This document shows positions 1 through 9,264 of a DNA stretch of 31,023 nt, piece after piece; position 1 is the stretch's first letter; each line of letters begins with the position of its first letter. The notes beneath the pieces are model-generated. The model ran no database searches. It was not told the DNA's origin and was given only the letters and a program-made list of their open reading frames with translations. The DNA is taken from contig JAJJLU010003793.1 in assembly GCA_023807065.1 (NCBI GenBank), forward strand, positions 1 to 31,023, given 5' to 3'. The position numbers and the translations under genes are program-made. The stretch is from Isotricha intestinalis (lineage: Eukaryota > Ciliophora > Litostomatea > Vestibuliferida > Isotrichidae).

Positions 1-622
1 CAATTTAAATAATGATGATTAAATTAATAATAATAATTAAACTTAAAAAATAAATAGAATTAGATATCATTTAAATCTACTAACAATTTAAAAAAATAAT
101 CAAGTAAAGAAATAAAAATATATAATATTCTTGTTTTAATATTAACTCATATTTCCTGAAATTATATAATATAAAAATTGAAAGTGATGAATATAATTTA
201 TTAATTATACTTGAAGAAAATGTATGAGAGAATATATTGAAAGAATGTCAAAATATAAATACATAAAATATATAAACTTATTCTCTTAGTTTATTTTAGT
301 TTTTTATGATTTTTGATTGTCAATATATTTCTAAATTTTACTTTTTTATATATTTTCATTTTTAAATATCTAGAATCAAAAGAAGATTTTAAATACTTTA
401 TCTCTGATTTCCATATTTGTGATATATCTTTCGCTAAATAAAACATGGATATTTAATATATCCAGACTTAAATTTTTTTTTTGTTTTCAAACTCCATAAA
501 ATCGAATTTTTAGGAAAAAAGTTTTTTATTATTTTTATCTTAATATTTATTTTGAAATTTTGATTTTAACACTAAAAGTATTTAAATAAAATATAATGAA
601 ATTATAATTTTAAAATAATAAT
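1..622. other. Intergenic stretch without a clear gene
   Basis: Very AT-rich DNA upstream of the adenylyl cyclase gene. I see no RNA gene, no recognisable domain and no ORF of useful length. One short forward stretch at about 165-290 reads like coding sequence but is broken by TGA and TAA, so it may be a relic or chance. The last 50 bases before the ATG are almost pure A/T, as in front of the other genes here, and presumably hold the promoter and 5' leader. Confidence 0.6.
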
Positions 623-3600
623 ATGATAGATGGTTTAATTTCAATACATAAAAAAAGGAAAAAAAATTTTATTTACTCCTTTGAAAAAAGTTATTTAGCT
701 TACCTTCCTTTAATATTAATAAAAAGTATCCTAGACAAAAAAATATTATCAAACAAAAAAAATTTAACTCTCCCAGCATCCCATAATTACCAAGGAGTAA
801 CAATGTATATAGATATAAGTCACTTTATAGATTTTTCAGTAAATATAAGTAACAGAAATAGATTATCACCAGAATATCTTCAATTTTGTTTAAATCACTA
901 TTTTGAAATATTAATAAGTATAATATCAAATAATGGAGGTGATATAATTAAATTTGTAGGAGACGGAATTTTTATTGTTTGGTCTCCTGATTATGATGAA
1001 AATGAAAATAATAAATTTAGTGTGAGTGAATATAATGAAAATATGAGAATTTGTGCTATTAAAGCAATTCAATGTGCTATGGATTTACATAAAAAATTAT
1101 TTCATCAAGAACTTACTAATGGATATACTTTTAATATTAAAACTGGAATTGGTATTGGAGATATTACTTTAATTGTTGTTGGAGGTTATGATAATTCTTA
1201 TGAATATATTTGCTTAGGTCCTTCTATTTTAGATGCTATGCTATGTGAGAAAAAAGCTATTAAAAGTGAAGATATTATTATAAGTGAAAGTGTTTATAAA
1301 ATTGTTAGAGATTATTTTTTTTGTGAAGATTTAATTTTAACTAGAAGTACTGTAGTTGGACAGAAATTTTATCGAGTAATTAAAACCACTAATTTATTCA
1401 TTAGACAAATTAATAAATCAACAATAAATCAAATAAAAAATAAATATGATATTAATTTAATGGTTAAAAATAGTAATATTTTTACACAATTTCTTCCCCA
1501 TTTAACTAATTTTCTGAATTTAAGTAAACAATATGAAAAATGGTTAAAAGAAATAAGAATATTAAGTGTGATGTTATTAACATTAAATATTGAAATATCA
1601 GATAATCAAAATCAAAAACAAATATGTCAAAATATAATATATAATCTACAAGAAATAACTCATAATTCCTATGGTACAATTAATAAAATAATATTAGATG
1701 AAAAGGGATTATCAATATTATTAATATATGGTTTAGCACCTCATTCATTTACAGCTGATTCTTCATTTTGTGTAAGAGCTTCTTTTGAAATATATAATTA
1801 TTTAAAAAAAAATTACATAGATTGTCAAATTGGGATTGGAACTGGATTATGTTTTTGTGGAGTTTGTGGTAATTTAGGTAGTAGAAGAGAATATAGTGTT
1901 ATTTCAGATGTTGTTAATAGTGCTATTTCATGTATGGAAATAGCAAAAGAAATTAATAATTATCCTAAAATCATTTTTGATGAAAAAACTAGATTAATGG
2001 TAACTCCTTATTTAAAATATACATTTTATAAGAAAATGATTCCAAAGGGTTATAAAAATGAACAAAATTTTTATTTACCTCTTTTAGAAGATTTCAACAA
2101 AGTTAAGAAAAATATATTAAATCCTTTTCCTTATATTTTGACTCATATTCAAAATCCATTAAACGAAGATCAAATTGATAAAGATCTAATTGAAGAAAAA
2201 CATAATTACATAAGTGAATTATTTGAAGCTTCCAATAATATAGTTGGAAGAGTTAAAAAAAAAAGAAAATTTTTGAGTATAATGAAAGATTATTATAATA
2301 ATAAAAGTAATGTTAAATTAATGGTTATTAAAGGTTTAATTGGATGTGGAAAATCACTTTTTCTTAGAAAAAGTTTGATAGGCTTTTTAAAAGACAATGA
2401 AGATTTAAGTGATGTTTATTTTAATGAAAATGAGCATAAGTATCCTTTTATTTTTTCTTATAAAAATACTATTGATAATATTTTATTTGATGAAGGAAAT
2501 TCAAAGAATGAATTTAATGGGATCAAACATTATTTAAAGAAAATATTTAATATATTATTTAAGGATTCAAATGAAAGATTAAAATTGATTGAATCAATCA
2601 AAAAAAGAGATTGTATAAAATATATTCTTTTTATAGAAAAATATTTTGAGGTGAAAGAAAATATAAGAATCTATTTTAATGATTATATCATAGGAACTAA
2701 TGATTTTATTTATGATGAATCACAATCTCAAATAATATTTTTTTTCATTGATATGATAATTCAATATCAAAAATATATAAGTAATATAATAAGAAATAAA
2801 TTTAATTTTTCACCAACATTTATAATTCCAATAATTTTTATAATAGAAGATATCCAATATACAGATCAATATACATTTAAATTTATAAAAGATTATTTAT
2901 ATCCTCCTGCTGAATTTCAATCAAATGAAATAAAAAACCATTTTTTACTTATTATATGTTATAGAGAATCATTATATAAAGAACTACTTCCTAATGAATT
3001 ATTTACAATATGTCTTCCTAAAGAATTTACTGTTGAATCAGATACTATTAAAATTTTTCATTTAGCCCCTTTATATAATGAAAATAAAATTTTTGCTCTT
3101 GTAAAAATAGCAATTAAAAATTATAGAAATGTAGAAATTGAAAATGTATCTTCAACAATATTAAAATTTTTATTAGATAAATCTTATGGTGGAATTCCTT
3201 TTTTTATTATTAAATTATTATTATCTTTATGGGATACTCAAAAAATTTACATTGATTCAACTAATTGTTTAATGGAAAATAAAACTTTAAGAAATATGAT
3301 TAAATATAATGATTATACAGATTTGAAAATTCCTTTTTTTATTGAAAAAATGATTTCTAGTATTATTGATATAAATTTAGATGTTGATGATTGTATAATT
3401 TTAAAATTAGCTTCTATATTAGGAAATATATTTGATTCTTGTAAATTAAAACAATTAATAAAATTAGAAAATAAAAATCTTTTCATAGATTTTAAAATGA
3501 AAGATAGAAATTTCATTTATAAAAAATTAAAGAAATATGAAGAATTAAATTTAATAGAAATTTTATATGATTTAGATATAAATAACAAATTTGTAGTTGC

Positions 3601-6600
3601 CAAATTTTCAATACCATTTTTAAGAGAAAATTTCTATCAAAGAATGTTATATGATTATAGATGTCATGTTCATTATGTCATTGGAAAAATGTTAAAATTA
3701 TCTTTACCTGAAAAATATAATAAATATAAATATTTAAATGAAGAATTAGAACCAAAAATTTTAGAGCATCATTTAAAAATGGGAGAAACATCAATTAGAT
3801 CAGCAATATCAAATTATATTTTAAATCAAGAAGATTTAAATAATATAAAAATCCCAAATAATAATAAATTGGAGAAAAAAAAGGATGATGAATTAAATAT
3901 AAATGATTTAAAAACTTTAATAATTCAACAAGTTTGTAGTAAAATTGAATCAATAAAAAAGAATGATGATAATGATAATATGATAAAATGTGATTTTATT
4001 GAAAAAAAAAGTGATGGAAAATTAACATGGGAAAAAAGATATTTTGTTTTAACCTCAAATAGAGTAGTATATTATTATAATGAAAATGATTATAAAGATA
4101 GTTCAATTTCACCTTTAGGTTCATTTTATTTATATAATGTTTTTAAAATTGAAAAAATAAATGATTCGAATAAAAAAAATGTTTTTTCTGTTGAAGTTAC
4201 AGAATGGATAAAAAAAGAAGAAATACATAACAAAAGAACTTTTTATTTAAGAACAAAAACAAGAGAAGAAATGTTTAAATGGATAATTACTTTAAATATA
4301 TGTAAAATTAAAGCTTTTTATGATAAATATTGTTTAGGTTATGGTTATATTAATTTTCCATTATATAACGTTAATAAAAATGAAATGGTTTTAAAAGTAA
4401 AAAAAATAAATTTTGAAATTGATGAATTAAATACTTTTACTTCATCACCAAAACCTCAAAGAGGAAGAAAACAAAATTATTTTGAATATCAAAATAAAAT
4501 GAATAAAAGAATGTCAATTTTCCATCCTTATTTTATTTTTTGTTATAATGAAAATTCATTTGATGATTATGACTTTCAAATATATTCAATAAGATATTTA
4601 ATGAAAAATACAAAATTCATTTTAAAATATTTAATGACATATATAATAGGGGTTTTGCAAAATAATATAACAAAAAAATTAAATGAAAAAGAATATGCAA
4701 TTGAAAATGAAAATGAATTAGAATTTGATTTTTATATACCAAATCACATAAAAGATTTATTATTAAAAGAATGTCAAGAAGAATATGAAAAAAATGATGT
4801 AACTTCTTTAAATGATTCAAATATACAAAATAATTCATTTTATAAAGAAAGAAGAAGTAAAGGATTATATACTACCCAACAAATAAATTATTTAAATAAA
4901 TTTTATTTCCCAGATAAAGAATTTAATACAGTAATATATAAAATGGGAAAACCAAGAAATTCAGAAGTTTTTAGTGATAAAGATGCAAGTATGAGTTTTG
5001 ATTATATAAGTGGAATTGAAGATGAAGATTCAAAAGGTTCTTTTGCTGATCAAACAGAAGAAAAAATAGATCATGATGATTATTTAAAATATCCTGAATA
5101 TATTAAAGACCCTTCTTTACAAAGTAATATTATTGAACTTAGAAATAATTCTGATTATAGAAACCATGGTAAATATAATGATATAAATGATTATGATTTT
5201 CATGTAAGAAATAATTCTATTAGGAGTAAAAGACTTTTTGATAATGAAAGTGAGCATGAAATTGTGAAAAATGATTTTGATGGTATTAAATTTAATAGAA
5301 ATAGAGAATTAAATAGAAGAAGAAAAAAAATTTTAGAAGAATATGCTGAAGAATTAATAAGACAAAATATGGAAAATATGGAAAAAAATGATGATAATAA
5401 TGATAATGATGAAAATGAAATTAGAATAATTACCTTAAATAATGGCAATGAAGTTAATAGTTTAAAATTAAATTTAAAATTAGATTCTAATAGCTCTCAA
5501 TCTGAAAATTCTGAAGATTCATTAAGAAAAAATTTACATAGTAGCCCAGAGACTAGCAACATTCAAAATAATGAAGAAGAAATAAAATATATTTCACAAG
5601 AAGAAATATTAAAAGAAAGAGAGATAAAGAAAAAAAGAAGCACAAAAAGAAAAAGTAGTGTAAAATCTAAAAAAAGTACTGTAAGAAGTAAGAAAAGTTT
5701 TTCAAGTATTTCAAAAGAAACAAATAATAAAGTAAATAATATTGATTCTAATGATAATGAAAAACAAGATTTTGATTTTGGAGATTTTTTAAGAAATCAT
5801 ACCCAAAAAAATAATAATTTATTATATAATACTTCTTATATGAAAGAAAATAAAGATGTGAATGTAAGTATTATAAAAAAAAATAATAAAAAAACTCCTT
5901 CAGAAAATAATATAATATTTACCTGTGGAAATGATAATAATGATATTAAATCTGAAGAATCATTTCATCAACAAGATAAGATTCCAATTCACTTTAATGA
6001 AAAATCAAATCAAACTTTCACACTTCAAAAATTAGATAATTCAAGTATGATGCATTATAGTTTACATAAACATTTATCTACATTTTCTCTTGATAACACT
6101 TCAGAAGATATAGCAATAGATGATAATGAAATGTATGTGAGGAAAAGTACTACTTTTCCTTTCAATATAAAACAACAAAAAGACACAAATAGTTTAGAAG
6201 AACTTAATAATTTAATTGGTGAAAGTTCTCAATTTAATGATAATCAAATGAATAATAAAGATAATTTTAGTTTTAGTAATAAATCTAATCCTTTCTTTAC
6301 TCAAAGTGAAAATTCAAATATTGAATCAAATGAAGAAAATAGTTATAGAAGCATTAAACATTTATTAAATGATAAAAATCAAAAAGAAACTACATCTTTA
6401 ATAAATAAGTTAAAAAATTTAGATGTTTCTTTAGCAAATGAAAATGATTATTTTTCAAATGGAATTCTATTTAATAAAGGAAATAACAACAAATCTACCC
6501 ATAGTGATATGGAAAGTAGTAGCACAAGAAGTAATGGAGATTTTTTTAATAATCCTTATTATTTTATTAACAATCCTGAATTACATAATAAAATTCATGT

Positions 6601-6649
6601 AAGTAGGTTTTTTTTCACATATAAAAAAAATATAAATAACAACAATTAA
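623..6649 (+). CDS. Soluble-adenylyl-cyclase-type protein with a C-terminal PH domain
   Basis: Predicted class III nucleotidyl cyclase of the soluble (ADCY10-like) type, making cAMP from ATP in the cytosol. Seen in the 2008 residues: cyclase domain 1 at about 55-250, with the two metal-binding Asp at D64 (YIDIS) and D114 (FVGDG); cyclase domain 2 at about 310-490, degenerate at the first Asp (LNIE) as is usual in this family, but keeping the RREYSVISDVVNSA motif; a P-loop at 571-578 (GLIGCGKS) opening a long NTPase/helical region; a PH domain at about 1119-1228 starting with FIEKK and ending with the typical MFKWI helix; then a charged tail rich in Asn, Ser, Glu and Lys to the end. No transmembrane segment is evident. 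Human ADCY10 is about 1600 residues and has no PH domain. The start is the first ATG after several in-frame stops and sits in an A-rich context. cAMP as product, rather than cGMP, is inferred from the family. Confidence 0.92.
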   Translation: MIDGLISIHKKRKKNFIYSFEKSYLAYLPLILIKSILDKKILSNKKNLTLPASHNYQGVTMYIDISHFIDFSVNISNRNRLSPEYLQFCLNHYFEILISIISNNGGDIIKFVGDGIFIVWSPDYDENENNKFSVSEYNENMRICAIKAIQCAMDLHKKLFHQELTNGYTFNIKTGIGIGDITLIVVGGYDNSYEYICLGPSILDAMLCEKKAIKSEDIIISESVYKIVRDYFFCEDLILTRSTVVGQKFYRVIKTTNLFIRQINKSTINQIKNKYDINLMVKNSNIFTQFLPHLTNFLNLSKQYEKWLKEIRILSVMLLTLNIEISDNQNQKQICQNIIYNLQEITHNSYGTINKIILDEKGLSILLIYGLAPHSFTADSSFCVRASFEIYNYLKKNYIDCQIGIGTGLCFCGVCGNLGSRREYSVISDVVNSAISCMEIAKEINNYPKIIFDEKTRLMVTPYLKYTFYKKMIPKGYKNEQNFYLPLLEDFNKVKKNILNPFPYILTHIQNPLNEDQIDKDLIEEKHNYISELFEASNNIVGRVKKKRKFLSIMKDYYNNKSNVKLMVIKGLIGCGKSLFLRKSLIGFLKDNEDLSDVYFNENEHKYPFIFSYKNTIDNILFDEGNSKNEFNGIKHYLKKIFNILFKDSNERLKLIESIKKRDCIKYILFIEKYFEVKENIRIYFNDYIIGTNDFIYDESQSQIIFFFIDMIIQYQKYISNIIRNKFNFSPTFIIPIIFIIEDIQYTDQYTFKFIKDYLYPPAEFQSNEIKNHFLLIICYRESLYKELLPNELFTICLPKEFTVESDTIKIFHLAPLYNENKIFALVKIAIKNYRNVEIENVSSTILKFLLDKSYGGIPFFIIKLLLSLWDTQKIYIDSTNCLMENKTLRNMIKYNDYTDLKIPFFIEKMISSIIDINLDVDDCIILKLASILGNIFDSCKLKQLIKLENKNLFIDFKMKDRNFIYKKLKKYEELNLIEILYDLDINNKFVVAKFSIPFLRENFYQRMLYDYRCHVHYVIGKMLKLSLPEKYNKYKYLNEELEPKILEHHLKMGETSIRSAISNYILNQEDLNNIKIPNNNKLEKKKDDELNINDLKTLIIQQVCSKIESIKKNDDNDNMIKCDFIEKKSDGKLTWEKRYFVLTSNRVVYYYNENDYKDSSISPLGSFYLYNVFKIEKINDSNKKNVFSVEVTEWIKKEEIHNKRTFYLRTKTREEMFKWIITLNICKIKAFYDKYCLGYGYINFPLYNVNKNEMVLKVKKINFEIDELNTFTSSPKPQRGRKQNYFEYQNKMNKRMSIFHPYFIFCYNENSFDDYDFQIYSIRYLMKNTKFILKYLMTYIIGVLQNNITKKLNEKEYAIENENELEFDFYIPNHIKDLLLKECQEEYEKNDVTSLNDSNIQNNSFYKERRSKGLYTTQQINYLNKFYFPDKEFNTVIYKMGKPRNSEVFSDKDASMSFDYISGIEDEDSKGSFADQTEEKIDHDDYLKYPEYIKDPSLQSNIIELRNNSDYRNHGKYNDINDYDFHVRNNSIRSKRLFDNESEHEIVKNDFDGIKFNRNRELNRRRKKILEEYAEELIRQNMENMEKNDDNNDNDENEIRIITLNNGNEVNSLKLNLKLDSNSSQSENSEDSLRKNLHSSPETSNIQNNEEEIKYISQEEILKEREIKKKRSTKRKSSVKSKKSTVRSKKSFSSISKETNNKVNNIDSNDNEKQDFDFGDFLRNHTQKNNNLLYNTSYMKENKDVNVSIIKKNNKKTPSENNIIFTCGNDNNDIKSEESFHQQDKIPIHFNEKSNQTFTLQKLDNSSMMHYSLHKHLSTFSLDNTSEDIAIDDNEMYVRKSTTFPFNIKQQKDTNSLEELNNLIGESSQFNDNQMNNKDNFSFSNKSNPFFTQSENSNIESNEENSYRSIKHLLNDKNQKETTSLINKLKNLDVSLANENDYFSNGILFNKGNNNKSTHSDMESSSTRSNGDFFNNPYYFINNPELHNKIHVSRFFFTYKKNINNNN
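3977..4306 (+). other. PH domain region within the cyclase gene
   Basis: Residues about 1119-1228 of the cyclase. The pattern is a basic first strand (FIEKKSDGKLTWEKRYFVL), then VVYYY, then a Ser-rich loop, and a final helix with the conserved Trp in MFKWIITLNIC. PH domains usually bind phosphoinositides or proteins, which would tether this otherwise soluble cyclase to a membrane. Ligand preference cannot be read from the sequence. Confidence 0.8.
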
Positions 6650-7180
6650 ATAAAAAATTATATTTTTGATCATTATTCTTAAAAATTAAATATATAGTAA
6701 ATGTAATTTTATGAATAATATAAATTATTTACATAAATTAATAATTAATGAAGTAATTAAAAAAGAAAATCATTAAATATAATAAAGGTTTACTCACAAA
6801 ATTAGATTAATAATTAATAATTAGAAAGAATTTTCCTCAAAGAAAGATTGAATGATATTTTTCTAAATAAGATTTATTTATTTAAGTCAATTTAAATATA
6901 ATGGAAAAGTAATAATAAATATCTCCAAAATTTCTTTGGAAAAAAAAAATTAATTAACGTTAAATTACTATTTCAGATGATTGCAAAATATATAGTTTTT
7001 TAATAATTGTTTTTTAAATGAATTTTTTTATATGTTATATTTTTACCTTCTTCTCCTTTTGGAACTTTATATTTATTGGTTATCATTTTCTGACCCATTT
7101 TAATTATTGAAACTTTAATTTTTAAAAATTTAAATTTTAAAATTATAACTCATATTATATTTATTTATAATATAATATAG
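6650..7180. other. Intergenic stretch that probably hides the kinase's first exon
   Basis: AT-rich spacer between the cyclase stop and the first kinase codons that can be read. The kinase frame is closed by TAA at 7168-7170, and an AG at 7179-7180 follows a T/A-rich run, which fits a 3' splice site. One possible first exon is the ATG at 7018 running to a GTTATC donor near 7079, which gives the right phase. Its predicted peptide is very hydrophobic and not typical of a kinase N-terminus, so I do not call it. Confidence 0.5.
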
Positions 7181-9150
7181 AATTCAATATAATAAAAAAG
7201 GTAGATAATTTTTATTGGGGATTTGGTAAAGTATGGAAAGTTTTAGAAAAAAAAACCAAAAAATTTTATGCATTAAAAGAAATGTCAAAATTAAAAATAA
7301 TAGATAAAAAAAGTATAAAATCGATTAAATATGAAAGATCTCTTTTATCTCATTTAAACAATCCTTTCATAGTAAATATGTATTATGCATTTCAAGATTA
7401 TGATCATTTATATTTAGTAATGGATTTATTAACTGGAGGAGACTTAAGATATCACATTTGCCGCCAAAGGAAATTTACAGAAGAACAAACTAAATTTTTC
7501 ATATGTAATATAATATTAGGTTTAGAATATATACATAATAAAAGAATAATACATAGAGATATTAAACCAGAAAATTTAGTAATGGATAATAAAGGTTATA
7601 TAAGAATAACTGATTTTGGTATTTCAAAAATTTTCTCAAGTAAAAATTATAAAGAAACTAGTGGAACTCCTGGTTATATGTCACCTGAAGTTATGCAAGG
7701 ACAAAATCATAATAAAGCAGTAGATTATTTTGCTTTAGGTGTTATTTGTTTTGAATGTATGATGGGAAAAAGACCTTATATTGGGAAAAGCAGAAAAGAA
7801 ATTAAAGAACAAATTATGATGAAACAAATTATTATTAAAGATGAAGATGTTCCTCAAGGATGGAACTTATCTGTTAAGAATTTTATTAATAAATTATTAG
7901 TCAGGAAACCTGAAATGAGATTAGGTTATGGAAATATTAAAGAAGTTTTTGAAGAAGAATGGATTAAGGATTTTCCATGGGATCAATTAAGAAATAAAAA
8001 TGCTTTAGCTCCTTTTATTCCTGAAAATAAAGATAATTTTGATAAGAGATATTGTAATAGAATTGAAAATATTGGAATGGAAACTAAACAAAGATATGAA
8101 GATTATTTAAAGGGATTAGGGTATCAAAATTATTTTGTTAATTATACTTATTATCCTATGCTAGATAATGCAGATGAAAATAATCAAAGTATAATCAATA
8201 ATAATTATAATAATAACAATAATAGAACTTTTTATAATAAATATAATTATAAAATAAATATCACTAATAATACTAATAATGAAAATGGAAATTATGAAAG
8301 TTGTAATATTACTTTGAAAAAAAGATGTCAAAGCGCTTCTATTGGAGAAACAAAAGTTAAGAATAATTTAAAGAATAATAATATTAATAATAAAATTATT
8401 AAATTACAATTGGATAATTTTGAAAATTATCAAAATTCAAATAATAAAGAGTCTGAAATATTAAAGAAAAAGAATAAATTATTTAAAACTAAGTCATATA
8501 GTAAAACTAATAATCATATTAATAATAACAATAATAATGGAATTAAAAGTATAACATCAATGAAAAAACATTTATCTTTCAATCAAAAAAAGCCAAAAAA
8601 TAATTCATCAAGTAAAGGAAAATTAAATAAAAATAATAACACAAATATTATAATTCACAATAAACAAAATTCAATAAGTAATCCTTTTTTAAATTATCAA
8701 AATTTAAAAAAAACAAATATGTTAATAAATAATACTACATTAACAACTTTAAATATATTTTCACAAACATTAAAGCATAAAAGAAATAATTCTTCTCAAA
8801 ATGAAAAAAATAAATCAATTAATCAAAGGAATAATAGTAATTTTTCAATAAAAAAAATATCAGTCAATACATATCATTCTCAAGGAAAGAATATAAAATC
8901 TCCAAGAGATAATTTAAAGCAAAATTCAAATAGAAAAAATGGGATAATTGGTTTAGAAATTAGAAGAATTAGAAAGAATAGTTCTAAACATAAAAAATCA
9001 AATAGTTCAAGTAAGAAAAGTTTAACAAATTCAAGTTCTGTTATAATGTTAAAAAATTATAAAGTTAGTAATAATTCTCATACTTCAACAGGAAGTAATT
9101 CATCAATTACTAATAATCATAATTTAAAAAATAAAACAATCAATCATTAA
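7181..9150 (+). CDS. AGC-family serine/threonine protein kinase, first exon not resolved
   Basis: Predicted AGC Ser/Thr kinase (PKA/PKG branch, of a form abundant in ciliates). The first in-frame ATG is at 7282, but the kinase fold starts earlier in the same open frame: the Gly-rich loop (WGFGKVW) at about 7216-7236 and the catalytic Lys (YALKEM) at about 7270-7284. The frame is open only back to 7171, without an ATG, so an upstream exon is needed. Numbering from 7282: the alphaC Glu is E18, the catalytic loop is HRDIKPEN at 91-98, DFG at 111-113, activation segment GTPGYMSPEV at 128-137, and an AGC-type tail (DFPW...APFIPE) at 230-248. The region after about residue 290 is low-complexity, rich in Asn, Lys and Ser, with no known domain. 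No cyclic-nucleotide-binding domain is visible. All residues needed for activity are present. It follows the cyclase on the same strand. Confidence 0.93.
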
Positions 9151-9264
9151 ATAATTTATGTATTTTATTGTATAAAATTTTTAATAAATTTAATGTTATG
9201 ATTTATATTTAGATATTTCTAAAAAAAATTTTAATTTTTTATTTATTTTTATTAAATCTCAAAT
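9151..9264. other. Short spacer between kinase and F-box-like gene
   Basis: 114 bases of A/T-rich DNA between the kinase stop and the next ATG on the same strand. It must hold both the 3' end of one transcript and the start of the next. I see no clear signal motif. Confidence 0.5.

Noticed and set aside
3313..5448. Several minus-strand ORFs of 67-82 codons inside the cyclase gene
   Set aside because: Antisense shadows; hydrophobic Phe/Leu/Ile strings are the expected complement of Lys/Asn/Glu-rich coding sequence.
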